26,467 nucleotides of DNA from JAAYCI01 sp964370295 (GTDB lineage Bacteria; Bacillota; Clostridia; Oscillospirales; Ruminococcaceae). This document shows, piece by piece, positions 7,366-15,552 of the stretch. The notes beneath the pieces are model-generated. The model saw nothing but the letters and a program-made list of their open reading frames with translations, searched no databases and was not told the DNA's origin. Within the stretch, counting starts at the first letter, position 1. Every line of letters starts with the position of its first letter. The stretch covers positions 1 to 26,467 of the forward strand of contig CAYJIR010000032.1 in NCBI GenBank assembly GCA_964370295.1. The letters run 5' to 3'. The position numbers were made by a program, and so were the translations under genes.

Positions 7366-9189
7366 ATGGGAAAAATTGTAGGTATTGACCTTGGAACAAC
7401 CAACAGCTGCATAGCGGTTATGGAAGGCGGCGACGCCGTTGTAATTCCAAACGCAGAAGGCGGACGCACCACACCTTCCGTGGTGGGCTTCACCAAAGAC
7501 GGAGAGCGCCTTGTGGGCCAGGTGGCAAAACGCCAGGCCATCACAAACCCCGATCGCACCATTTCTTCCATCAAACGTGCCATGGGCACCAGCGAGAAGG
7601 TAGAAATCGACGGAAAACAGTACACGCCACAGGAAATTTCGGCCATGATTTTGGCAAAACTGAAAGCCGATGCCGAAAGCTATTTGGGCGAAAAAGTAAC
7701 CGATGCCGTAATCACTGTGCCGGCCTACTTCAGCGATAGCCAACGCCAGGCCACCAAAGATGCCGGCGCCATTGCCGGCCTTACGGTGAAACGCATTATC
7801 AACGAGCCCACGGCGGCAGCACTTGCCTATGGGGCAGACAAACAGGCCGACCAGAAAATCATGGTATACGACCTTGGTGGCGGCACTTTCGACGTGTCTA
7901 ACATCGAGATGGGCGAAGGCATCACCGAGGTGCTTTCCACCGCGGGTGACACACGTCTTGGCGGTGACGATTTCGACGAGCGTATCATCAGCTTTTTGGC
8001 GGATGAGTTCAAAAAAGAAAATGGCATTGATTTGCGAGAAGATAAAATGGCTGCACAACGCCTAAAAGAAGCTGCGGAAAAGGCGAAAATAGAGCTTTCC
8101 GGCGTCACCAGCACGCAAATCAACCTGCCCTTTATCACGGCGGATGCCTCCGGCCCCAAACATCTGGACACCAGCCTTACACGCGCCAAATTCAACGAGC
8201 TTACCGCAGATCTGGTAGAGCGCACCACCCAACCGATGAAACGCGCCATGAAAGATGCCGGCTTGCAACCGTCCGATCTGAATCGTGTGCTTTTGGTGGG
8301 CGGTTCCACACGGATACCGGCCGTGCAAGACGCCGTGAAGGAATACATGAAGCTAGACCCTTCTAAAGACATTAACCCCGACGAGTGCGTGGCACTGGGT
8401 GCGGCCATTCAAGGTGGTGTTTTGGGCGGCGACGTAAAAGGCCTGTTGCTTTTGGATGTTACCCCGCTTAGCTTGGGCATCGAAACCATGGGCGGTGTGT
8501 GCACCAAAATAATCGAGCGCAACACCACCATCCCCACCAAGAAAAGCCAAATTTTCTCCACCGCGGCCGACAGCCAGCCCAGCGTTGAGGTAAACGTGTT
8601 GCAGGGCGAGCGCGAAATGGCCAAGGACAATAAGAAATTGGGTGTGTTCCATCTGGATGGCATTCCTGCCGCGCCACGTGGTGTGCCACAAATCGAGGTT
8701 ACTTTCGACATTGATGCCAACGGCATTGTGGCCGTTTCGGCCAAAGACCTTGGCACAAGCAAAGAGCAAAGCATCACCATCACAGCTTCCACCAACATGA
8801 GTAAAGACGAAGTGGAAAACGCTGTAAAAGATGCAGAGCGCTATGCCGAGGAAGACCGCAAACTGAAAGAGAAAATTGAAACACGCAATGCGGCCGACCA
8901 AATGGTGTATCAAACAGAGAAGACCATTGCCGATTTGGGCGACAAGCTGGACGCGGCCGATAAAGCCAGCTTGGAAGAGAAAAAAGACGCCTTGAAAAAA
9001 GCATTGGAAAGCGACAATACAGACGAAATTAAAGCCAAACAAGAAGAGCTGCAAAAAGTGCTACACGAGATTAGCAGCAAGGTATACAGCCAAAACGCCG
9101 CGGCCGCAGAGGGCCAAGAGGCCGAGCAGGCACAAAGCGCCCCACAAGACGATGTGATTGACGCCGATTTCACAGAGGTGGATGAATAG
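7366..9189 (+). CDS. dnaK: Chaperone protein DnaK (Hsp70)
   Basis: The protein is 607 residues, shorter than the roughly 640 of proteobacterial DnaK, as expected for Gram-positive bacteria, which lack an insert in the ATPase domain. All three Hsp70 signatures are present: IDLGTTNS (7-14), DLGGGTFDVS (169-178) and VLLVGGSTRIPAVQ (about 308-321). The ATPase domain runs to about residue 355, the linker is LLLLDVTPLSLG, and the substrate-binding and helical lid domains follow. The tail ends in an acidic DVIDADFTEVDE motif typical of DnaK. The AAGGAG site at about 7351-7356 supports the ATG. It is the third gene of the operon, flanked on both sides by hairpins that could set its mRNA level apart from its neighbours. 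Confidence 0.98.
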   Translation: MGKIVGIDLGTTNSCIAVMEGGDAVVIPNAEGGRTTPSVVGFTKDGERLVGQVAKRQAITNPDRTISSIKRAMGTSEKVEIDGKQYTPQEISAMILAKLKADAESYLGEKVTDAVITVPAYFSDSQRQATKDAGAIAGLTVKRIINEPTAAALAYGADKQADQKIMVYDLGGGTFDVSNIEMGEGITEVLSTAGDTRLGGDDFDERIISFLADEFKKENGIDLREDKMAAQRLKEAAEKAKIELSGVTSTQINLPFITADASGPKHLDTSLTRAKFNELTADLVERTTQPMKRAMKDAGLQPSDLNRVLLVGGSTRIPAVQDAVKEYMKLDPSKDINPDECVALGAAIQGGVLGGDVKGLLLLDVTPLSLGIETMGGVCTKIIERNTTIPTKKSQIFSTAADSQPSVEVNVLQGEREMAKDNKKLGVFHLDGIPAAPRGVPQIEVTFDIDANGIVAVSAKDLGTSKEQSITITASTNMSKDEVENAVKDAERYAEEDRKLKEKIETRNAADQMVYQTEKTIADLGDKLDAADKASLEEKKDALKKALESDNTDEIKAKQEELQKVLHEISSKVYSQNAAAAEGQEAEQAQSAPQDDVIDADFTEVDE

Positions 9190-9235
9190 TTTTACCCCTT
9201 GACATCGTTCAAGCGACGAACCGAACAAGCACTGT

Positions 9236-9268
9236 TTACGCGGCGAATGCGGGCCATTCGCCGCGTAG
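9236..9268 (+). other. Strong perfect hairpin between dnaK and dnaJ
   Basis: Twelve GC-rich bases at 9238-9249 pair perfectly with 9255-9266 around a five-base loop, and the stem extends by one or two weaker pairs. No T run follows. It lies 46 bases after the dnaK stop and about 100 bases before dnaJ. Confidence 0.8.
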
Positions 9269-9370
9269 GGGTGCAATGGATAAAGAGAAGCAGCAAGGGC
9301 ACATGCTTGGGCAGTAATACAGAGTGAACCGGGGGCAAACGGCCCCTATGAGGAGAAAGGGTGAGGTTGA

Positions 9371-10531
9371 TTGGCCGAAAAACGGGACTTTTACGAGGTT
9401 CTGGGCGTTGCCAAAGACGCCAGCGAAGCCGATATTAAGAATGCCTATCGTAAAAAGGCCAAGAAGTACCATCCCGATTTAAACCCGGGCGACCAAGAGT
9501 CTGAGGCCAAGTTTAAGGAAGTAAACGAGGCATATGAGGTACTAAGCAGCCAGGAGAAAAAACAGCGCTACGACCAGTTTGGCCATGCCGGTGTAGACCC
9601 AAGCTATGGCGCCGGGCCCGGTGCCGGTGGTTTTGGTGGTGGCTTCAATGGCGGTGCGGTAGATTTGGGCGACATTTTTGAAACCTTTTTTGGTGGCGGG
9701 TTTGGTGGCGGTTTTGGCCGTCAGCAGCGCAATCCCAATGCCCCACGCAAAGGCAGTGACATCCGCGTGAGTTTGGTGCTTAGTTTTATGGAGGCGGTGC
9801 ACGGTGTCACCAAAACCATCAATATCACACGGCAGGAAATTTGCCCCGATTGCAGTGGCAGTGGCGCCGAAAAAGGAACCACGGCCGACACTTGTTCCGA
9901 TTGTAACGGCAGCGGCGTTATCATTGCCAGCAAGCGCACGGCTTTTGGCACCATGCAGGAAAGCCGTCCTTGCCCACGTTGTAGTGGCAAAGGGAAGATT
10001 ATTAAATCCCCCTGTCATAGTTGCCGAGGCTCCGGGCGTGTGGGCGTTCCCAAAAAGATAGAATTAAAAATACCGGCCGGTGTGGACGATGATCAAAACA
10101 TTGTGCAGCGCGGTATGGGCGATGCCGGCCTAAACAGCGGTCCTGCGGGCGATTTGATTGTGATTATAACCGTGCGCCCCGATTCTATGTTCGAGCGCGA
10201 CCGCTACGATGTGTATGTAAACATACCCATCACGTTTAGCCAGGCGGTTTTGGGTGCAAAAGTAACCGTGCCCACCATAGATGGCAAGGTGGAGTATACC
10301 GTGCCAGAGGGCACACAAAGCGGAAAAACGTTCCGGCTTAAAAACAAGGGGATTCCCTACGTGAACGGCCGTGGTCGTGGCGACCAATACGTGCGTGTCA
10401 CCATAGAAATTCCCAAAAAACTAAGCAAGGCTCAGCGTGACGCCTTGAACAAATTCGAAAACACCTTAAAAGAGGATAACTACGAAAACAGAAAAAGTTT
10501 CTTCAAAGGCATGAAAGATCTGTTTAATTAA
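9371..10531 (+). CDS. dnaJ: Chaperone protein DnaJ (Hsp40), TTG start
   Basis: The protein is 386 residues. The J domain (1-70) has the HPD triad at 34-36, which stimulates the DnaK ATPase. A glycine/phenylalanine-rich linker covers about 75-120. Next comes the zinc domain with four C-x-x-C-x-G-x-G repeats (CPDCSGSG, CSDCNGSG, CPRCSGKG, CHSCRGSG), then the C-terminal substrate-binding domains. The only sensible start is TTG at 9371, preceded by GGTGAGG at 9360-9366. A small GGGGC/GCCCC hairpin (9332-9346) lies just upstream of the ribosome site. The 181-base gap after dnaK and the weak start suggest lower output than dnaK. It is the last gene of the heat-shock operon. Confidence 0.97.
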   Translation: MAEKRDFYEVLGVAKDASEADIKNAYRKKAKKYHPDLNPGDQESEAKFKEVNEAYEVLSSQEKKQRYDQFGHAGVDPSYGAGPGAGGFGGGFNGGAVDLGDIFETFFGGGFGGGFGRQQRNPNAPRKGSDIRVSLVLSFMEAVHGVTKTINITRQEICPDCSGSGAEKGTTADTCSDCNGSGVIIASKRTAFGTMQESRPCPRCSGKGKIIKSPCHSCRGSGRVGVPKKIELKIPAGVDDDQNIVQRGMGDAGLNSGPAGDLIVIITVRPDSMFERDRYDVYVNIPITFSQAVLGAKVTVPTIDGKVEYTVPEGTQSGKTFRLKNKGIPYVNGRGRGDQYVRVTIEIPKKLSKAQRDALNKFENTLKEDNYENRKSFFKGMKDLFN

Positions 10532-10811
10532 TGCTCACTGAACAAACAAAAAAGCCTTGCACTTTCGTTTTCACCGTTTTATTCTAGGGGCGAAAACACA
10601 GTGGAAAGCATCAAGGTAGGCCCCACGGTGCATGTTCCCTGCGCCGTGGGGTTTGGCAATTTTCAGAAGCTTTGGGGCCTGCAGAGCGGAGTTTTTTACA
10701 AAGTCGCCGCCACAAAAATGTTGTTTTGGTTTTTGTAAAGTCTTTGTTTATCAACAGCACCAAAGCGGACCCCTTAATAAAGCGCAGTAGGAAGCGCTTA
10801 AATCTGCGGTG
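10532..10811. other. Structured intergenic region downstream of dnaJ, no gene seen
   Basis: These 280 bases have no convincing reading frame. A GC-rich hairpin of eleven pairs (10621-10631 with 10641-10651, one G-T pair, nine-base loop) is followed by only three T, so it could be a weak terminator for dnaJ. Another short inverted repeat lies at about 10780-10800 (AAGCGC and GCGCTT). A small RNA or a decayed gene is possible, but nothing here proves either. Confidence 0.4.
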
Positions 10812-10858
10812 AAAAAACCGGCAACCCCCTGCAAAAGCAGTGTGGATTGCCGGTTTTT
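10812..10858. terminator. Bidirectional terminator between dnaJ and rmuC
   Basis: The arms at 10813-10824 and 10847-10858 pair over twelve bases, with A-rich and T-rich ends that act as U tracts in both directions. A second small stem (CTGC/GCAG) lies in the loop. It separates the convergent dnaJ and rmuC. Confidence 0.85.
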
Positions 10859-10872
10859 ATGATGAAAACCTA

Positions 10873-12141
10873 TTATTCGGCGGGCAGGGCCGCCGGCTCT
10901 TCACTTTCGGCAAGTGCCACCGTTTTTAAGCGGTTGTTGATGGCCCGCGTGCGCACACCCACCAATTTATCCAGCTCTTCCGAAGCCTGTCGCATTCTGG
11001 ACTGTGTTTTTTCCAGTACGTCTCCAAAGCGGTTAAACTCCTGCTTAACACCTTCTAAAACCGCCCAAACCTCGCCCGAGTGTTTTTGGATGGCCAGTGT
11101 TTTAAAGCCCATTTGCAAAGAGTTGAGCAAGGCGGCCATGGTGGTGGGCCCTGCGATGTTGATTTTCAGCTTTTGCAGTTCCTCTACCATGCCACGGCGC
11201 ACCACCTCGGCATAGAGCCCCTCTACGGGCAAAAACAAAATACCAAACTCGGTGGTGTGCGGCACATCGATGTATTTGTTGCTGATGTCTTTGGCAAAGC
11301 TTTTGATGCGGTTTGTAAGCACTTTGGCCGCTTCTTCCACTTTGGCGGCTTCGCCACTGTCGTAGGCGTCCAGTAAGTTTTGGTAGGCATCCAAGGGGAA
11401 CTTGGCATCTATGGGCAGATACACACAGCCGCCTTGGTCCCCCGGCAGTTTAACGGCAAACTCCACGCGCTCTGTGGAATTCTTTTTGGTGGCCACATTC
11501 AGCTCATACTGCTCGGGGCTTAAAATTTGTTCTAAAATAGCCCCCAGTTGCACCTCGCCCAAGATGCCACGTGTTTTAACGTTCGAAAGCACCTTTTTAA
11601 GCTCATCCACACCACCGGACAGTTTTTGCATCTCGCCAAGAGATTGATACACCTGCTCTAAGCGTTCGCTTACCAGCTTAAAGCTTCGACTTAAGCTGTC
11701 CTCTAAACTTTTTTGCAGCTTTTCGTCCACGGTTACGCGCATTTCTTCCAGTTTTTTCTCGTTGCTTTGTTGCATGGCAAACACACGGCCCTCAAAACTT
11801 TTTTGGAACCGGTCGAAACGGGTATCGAGGCTGTTGGCCATGGTGCTCACCGTGTCACGCAGGGTGCTGATGTTGCCTTGGGTTTCCGTGCGAAATTGGG
11901 TAAAACGTTGTGCTTCTAAATCGGCAATTTGGCGCTGAAAATTGGCCTGCACAGTGCTTTGTTGTTCCATCTGCTTATGCAGAAAATCTCGCGTTTGTCT
12001 GTTTTCTTTTTCCACCAAGTCCAGCATTTCGCTTTTTAGCGCTTGCCATACAAGGGCCTCGTTTTTTCGGTTTAATTTTATCAGCACCAGCACGTTTAAT
12101 ACAAGACTTGCCAATAGTAATCCTGCCAACACATAGTCCAT
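10873..12141 (-). CDS. rmuC: DNA recombination protein RmuC family
   Basis: The protein is 422 residues from the ATG at 12141, which has AAAGGGG upstream; the open frame runs 46 codons further but without support. It starts with one membrane helix (LAGLLLASLVLNVLVLI), followed by a long coiled coil (about 30-180). The RmuC nuclease-like core comes next, with GILGEVQLGAILEQIL, LPIDAKFPLDAY and VPHTTEFGILFLPVEGLYAEVV. RmuC proteins limit rearrangements at inverted repeats and are related in fold to restriction endonucleases. The acidic D and lysine in PIDAKFP are candidate active-site residues. The C-terminus is short and glutamate/alanine-rich. The gene converges on dnaJ. The 208 bases upstream hold only a six-base hairpin (about 12297-12314) and no gene. 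Confidence 0.92.
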   Translation of the reverse strand: MDYVLAGLLLASLVLNVLVLIKLNRKNEALVWQALKSEMLDLVEKENRQTRDFLHKQMEQQSTVQANFQRQIADLEAQRFTQFRTETQGNISTLRDTVSTMANSLDTRFDRFQKSFEGRVFAMQQSNEKKLEEMRVTVDEKLQKSLEDSLSRSFKLVSERLEQVYQSLGEMQKLSGGVDELKKVLSNVKTRGILGEVQLGAILEQILSPEQYELNVATKKNSTERVEFAVKLPGDQGGCVYLPIDAKFPLDAYQNLLDAYDSGEAAKVEEAAKVLTNRIKSFAKDISNKYIDVPHTTEFGILFLPVEGLYAEVVRRGMVEELQKLKINIAGPTTMAALLNSLQMGFKTLAIQKHSGEVWAVLEGVKQEFNRFGDVLEKTQSRMRQASEELDKLVGVRTRAINNRLKTVALAESEEPAALPAE

Positions 12142-12349
12142 TTTCAAAAACCCCTTTTCTACATTATCTTGCAAAAACGCCGTGGAACGGCTACCTTTTA
12201 GCATCCCAAGAAAAAAGGAAAAAGGCGGCGCACCACGGCGCTTTATGTTTATTGTATACGCCTGCCATCGAATGCGCACAAGACCACAATGTTGGCAGGC
12301 AAGGTTGTTTGCCTAAGATATACTCTGCGAGGGCAAGAGCCAAACAGGC

Positions 12350-14758
12350 TTAGGCTGCCGGGGCGGGATGGTTGCCAAGGCACACAGCCGGCAAACTATT
12401 TTCTAAATAGTAGCCAACACCGCGGTTGGCACAAGCATCTCCGGCCAACAATCCGGTATCTACACAGTAGGCACGCTCTACCACACCGGCCGGCATTTCC
12501 GGGAAGGAAGATTCGGGCATTTCGGCCTGCACATTGTCCATCACTTCGCGCCATACGATAGGCGGTGGGTTTGTGGACGCGGCGGGCGACCAATTGATAA
12601 TTTCATTTTGGTCGTAGCCCCACCACACAACAGATACATAGTTGGGCGTTAGGCCCACAAACCAACGGTCTTTGTCGTCGCTGGTGGTACCGGTTTTGGC
12701 AACGGCGTCACTGGTTTGCAAGGTCATGCCATAGGCCGTGGCCCCCGGCTGTGTTAATACCCCGCTAAGCAGGCGGTTCATAATGTAGCCGCTGGCGGGC
12801 GAAATGGCCTGCATGGAGGTGATTTCCGGCTCCATTACAATGTTCCCGCGAGAGTCTGTCACGCGTTCATAGCAATGCAAGGTGTTGTGCACGCCATAGG
12901 TGTCTTCGCCGCCAAACATGGTGTAGGCAGCGGCAAGTTCTGCCGGTATCATGCCGTTGGTCATGCCGCCCAACACCAAGGGCGAAAGTGCTACGTCGTT
13001 TACATTGCCCTCCGGCACCAAGGTGGATATTTCTAAAGTGCCCTCTAAAAAGTCATATAATGTTTGCACACCCACCCATTCGCCTATGTGCGCGGGGATG
13101 GTGTTCAAACTTTGTGCCACGGCGGAATATACGGGCACGGTTTGGTTGCTGGGGGCCGAGGGGCCATAGTTTACGGGCCAGTTTTGCGAGGGAATAACAT
13201 AGGTGTCGGGCACGCGTGTGGCGTAAGATACCACCCCAAGGTCAATGCCCAAAGCGTAGGCACCGATGGGCTTCATGGTAGAACCCACCTGCCGCACCGA
13301 TTGTGTGGCGCGGTTAAGCCCAAGGCTTTCCTCTTTTTCGCCAATGCCACCCACAACGCCTGCCAAAGAACCGTCGTAGCGCACCACGGCCATGGCACTT
13401 TGCGGATAAATGGTGTTGCCGGCTTCGTCTGTGGCGCTCACCGCAGTGGGGAAGGGGCTGCCCTCTTCGCCGATTTCCAATTCGTACAGACGCTCCATTT
13501 CGTCTTGCAAACGCAAATCCACAGTGGATTCAATGTGCAAGCCCTCTGTGTAGTAGAAGTCGATGGCCTCTTCGCGTGAAGCGCAGATGCCTTGGTCTAC
13601 CAAATCGGTTACCACAGATTCAAACACAGCATCGGTGAAATAGCTGGTAACCTCTTGTTCGGCCGAAAGAGCTTCTTCCAATTGGCCTTGGTTTAGCCCT
13701 AGGGGTTGGGCCGTGGCTTCGTCAAACTCTGCCTGTGTGATGCTGCCGGTTTCCAGCATGAAGTATAATACGTCGTTGCGGCGCTCTAGGGCATTGTCCG
13801 GGTTTTGGATGGGGCTATAGTAGGTGGGGGCCCGGGTGATGCCGGCGATGACGGCACATTCTGCCAAGGTGAGCTCGCTTACGTCTTTGTCGAAATATTC
13901 TTTGGCACCGGCCTGCACCCCCACAATGGTGCCCGAAAGTGGCAAGGTGTTTAAATACGCCTCCATAATCATATCTTTGGAATAGCGTGTGTTAAGGCCA
14001 AAGGCACGGAAAATCTCGCGTATTTTGCGCTGATAGCCCGCCTCGCCGTCCACGGCGCGGTCGTCGGTGATGTTTTTAACAAGTTGTTGGTCGATGGTGG
14101 AACCACCGAAAGTAGATTGGAACTGAAACACCTCGTTGAGGGCCGCGTATACCGTGCGCTCGAACGAAACACCCTGGTGCTCGTAGAACTCGCGGTCTTC
14201 TGTGGCCACCACCGCATTTACTAAGTCGCTGGGAATTTGTTCCAAAGGCACCCACACGCTGTTGGATTCGCGCGAGAGCTGTTGGTATTCTATCCAGTCG
14301 CCCGTGTCGGGGTCTTTTGCCAAGATATAGCCGGTTTGTGGCAATTGCAAAAGCTCTAAATCCAGCACAACATCATCGTCGGCAGTGGTTTCCACCACAT
14401 AGGAGGTCACTTGAACGCCCACGATTGCCAAGGAAATAAGCCCTATGCACATCAAAATCACAAATGCTTTAAAAAGGTTGGAAATGACCACCAGTGCCGT
14501 TTTACCGGCGCGCGGTTTTTTCTTTGGTTTTTTGGGTCGTCGAGGCGGTGGCGACGATGCCGGTGGCACCACACGTGTGGCATTTGACGAAGTGCCGCTG
14601 GGGGTCGGGCGCTCGTTTTGTATGGCCATAATGGGGCGCGTGGCTGCGTTTTGCACACCGTGATGGCTTGGCGCGATGGGAGCTACCGGGGCCACTGGTT
14701 GCCTTGGATGGCCTGTGGATGCCGCCTTATATTTGTGTTGGTTTGATTCAAATTTCAA
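12350..14758 (-). CDS. Class A penicillin-binding protein (glycosyltransferase/transpeptidase), TTG start
   Basis: The protein is 802 residues from TTG 14758. A proline-rich cytoplasmic tail and a KPKKKPRAGK stretch precede one membrane helix (about 88-118). The GT51 glycosyltransferase domain has ATEDREFYEHQG with catalytic E187, then GGSTIDQQLVKN and RKIREIFRAF. The transpeptidase domain has the S-x-x-K motif STMK (493-496), SLN (550-552) and KTG (688-690). The enzyme polymerises and crosslinks peptidoglycan outside the membrane. The frame is open to a GTG at 14872 without a ribosome site, whereas TTG 14758 has GGAGAGGA about ten bases upstream, so TTG is preferred. Its first bases overlap the stop of a 20-codon leader frame. 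The C-terminal tail has three cysteines (in YCVDTG, DACANRG and AVCLGN). Confidence 0.93.
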   Translation of the reverse strand: MKFESNQHKYKAASTGHPRQPVAPVAPIAPSHHGVQNAATRPIMAIQNERPTPSGTSSNATRVVPPASSPPPRRPKKPKKKPRAGKTALVVISNLFKAFVILMCIGLISLAIVGVQVTSYVVETTADDDVVLDLELLQLPQTGYILAKDPDTGDWIEYQQLSRESNSVWVPLEQIPSDLVNAVVATEDREFYEHQGVSFERTVYAALNEVFQFQSTFGGSTIDQQLVKNITDDRAVDGEAGYQRKIREIFRAFGLNTRYSKDMIMEAYLNTLPLSGTIVGVQAGAKEYFDKDVSELTLAECAVIAGITRAPTYYSPIQNPDNALERRNDVLYFMLETGSITQAEFDEATAQPLGLNQGQLEEALSAEQEVTSYFTDAVFESVVTDLVDQGICASREEAIDFYYTEGLHIESTVDLRLQDEMERLYELEIGEEGSPFPTAVSATDEAGNTIYPQSAMAVVRYDGSLAGVVGGIGEKEESLGLNRATQSVRQVGSTMKPIGAYALGIDLGVVSYATRVPDTYVIPSQNWPVNYGPSAPSNQTVPVYSAVAQSLNTIPAHIGEWVGVQTLYDFLEGTLEISTLVPEGNVNDVALSPLVLGGMTNGMIPAELAAAYTMFGGEDTYGVHNTLHCYERVTDSRGNIVMEPEITSMQAISPASGYIMNRLLSGVLTQPGATAYGMTLQTSDAVAKTGTTSDDKDRWFVGLTPNYVSVVWWGYDQNEIINWSPAASTNPPPIVWREVMDNVQAEMPESSFPEMPAGVVERAYCVDTGLLAGDACANRGVGYYLENSLPAVCLGNHPAPAA

Positions 14759-14817
14759 AATATTGTTTCCTCTCCGTTGCCTGTCAGAAAACGCCTGCCT
14801 TGCAGGCGGTGCCGCAT
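14755..14817 (-). CDS. Possible 20-residue leader peptide upstream of the penicillin-binding protein
   Basis: The ATG at 14817 sits six or seven bases after a very good GGGAGGA site and reads MRHRLQGRRFLTGNGEETIF. Its TGA (14755-14757) overlaps the TTG start of the penicillin-binding protein, which is the usual arrangement for translational coupling. Inside it is a perfect seven-base stem (CGCCTGC/GCAGGCG, three-base loop, about 14793-14809) followed by TTTTCT. The frame is short enough to occur by chance; the ribosome site and the overlap are the arguments for it. Confidence 0.4.
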   Translation of the reverse strand: MRHRLQGRRFLTGNGEETIF

Positions 14818-14880
14818 GGGAATTCCTCCCTAGGGAATAGGTGCTTTTTGCAGGATAAATATACCTACTCACTCTTATAC

Positions 14881-14909
14881 AGAGTACCCTGTATTCTGGT
14901 TTTTTTCAA
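14881..14909 (-). promoter_or_regulatory. Possible promoter of the penicillin-binding protein unit
   Basis: On the minus strand TTGAAA (14904-14909) and TACTCT (14881-14886) are 17 bases apart. The -10 matches only three of six consensus bases. Confidence 0.35.
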
Positions 14910-14978
14910 GCCTTTTTCCTATATTTTTATATTATTGTCATAATTTTCAAAGCACCCTCACAAAGCAACGCGTCCGTC

Positions 14979-15007
14979 TTGCCTGTTTACATCGAATGGT
15001 GTATGCT
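14979..15007 (+). promoter_or_regulatory. Possible promoter of the dehydratase cluster
   Basis: TTGCCT (14979-14984) and TATGCT (15002-15007) are 17 bases apart, about 65 bases before the first small-subunit start. Divergent from the penicillin-binding protein promoter. Confidence 0.4.
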
Positions 15008-15071
15008 TAATGTGTGTATTGTACAAAATAAATGTGTGCAGAGCATGAATAAATGCAAGGAGGCCCTTCTT

Positions 15072-15551
15072 TTGTCCCGAATATTTCTGTTTAAAAATAA
15101 TGTGGATACAGACCAAATTTTGGCAAGTCAATATCTTATATTGCCCAGCATCGAAGAGATGAAAATGTATTGTTTTTCCTCTCTGCGCTCCGATTTTGCG
15201 CGCAGTGTGCAAGAGGGAGACTTCGTGGTGGCCGGTGATAATTTTGGCTGTGGTTCTTCGCGCGAGCAAGCGCCTGCGGTTTTAAAAGCGCTGGGGGTGC
15301 GGGCCGTTGTTGCCAAAAGTTTTGCACGTATCTTTTTTCGTAATGCCATTAACATTGGTTTACCGGTGCTGGAGTGTGGGCACTTGCCCGCCACCTTGCA
15401 AGATGGCGAAGAGGCCTGTTTAGACATAGAAAAGGGGGCTTTTGAGGTGGCAGGGCAAAGCTATGCCTGCACGAAACTTCCCCCCCATATGCAGGAAATA
15501 CTGGAAAGCGGCGGCCTAATTGCATGGCTGAACGCACGCGAGGTGCAGTAA
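15072..15551 (+). CDS. Aconitase-family dehydratase small subunit (3-isopropylmalate dehydratase-like), copy 1
   Basis: The protein is 159 residues from TTG 15072, which follows AAGGAGG at 15057-15063. The open frame reaches back to 14979 but lacks a ribosome site there, and family members start at this point. It shows NNVDTDQIL near the N-terminus, then DNFGCGSSREQAP and SFARIFFRNAINIGLP, the swivelling-domain motifs of LeuD. LeuD closes over the large subunit and contributes substrate-binding residues. The specificity loop reads QYLILPSIEEM, which is neither of the YLRT or YLVY forms I recall for characterised archaeal enzymes, so the substrate is open. The large subunit follows after a single base. 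Placing the small subunit before the large one reverses the usual leuC-leuD order. Confidence 0.85.
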   Translation: MSRIFLFKNNVDTDQILASQYLILPSIEEMKMYCFSSLRSDFARSVQEGDFVVAGDNFGCGSSREQAPAVLKALGVRAVVAKSFARIFFRNAINIGLPVLECGHLPATLQDGEEACLDIEKGAFEVAGQSYACTKLPPHMQEILESGGLIAWLNAREVQ

Positions 15552-15552
15552 T

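Noticed and set aside
7048..8058. Long open frame of 336 codons on the minus strand
   Set aside because: It lies antisense to grpE and dnaK, has no ribosome site and gives a low-complexity translation; codon bias of dnaK on the other strand explains it.
8353..9054. Minus-strand open frame of 233 codons
   Set aside because: Antisense to dnaK in a conserved coding region, with no recognisable motif.
9199..9204. TTGACA between dnaK and dnaJ as a dnaJ promoter
   Set aside because: No -10 element occurs 16-18 bases downstream.
14759..14872. GTG start for the penicillin-binding protein
   Set aside because: No ribosome site upstream. The extra 38 residues would read through the short leader frame and its hairpin.
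14979..15071. Upstream extension of the first dehydratase small subunit
   Set aside because: No ribosome site and no similarity to the family; it also overlaps the probable promoter. The TTG at 15072 has AAGGAGG.
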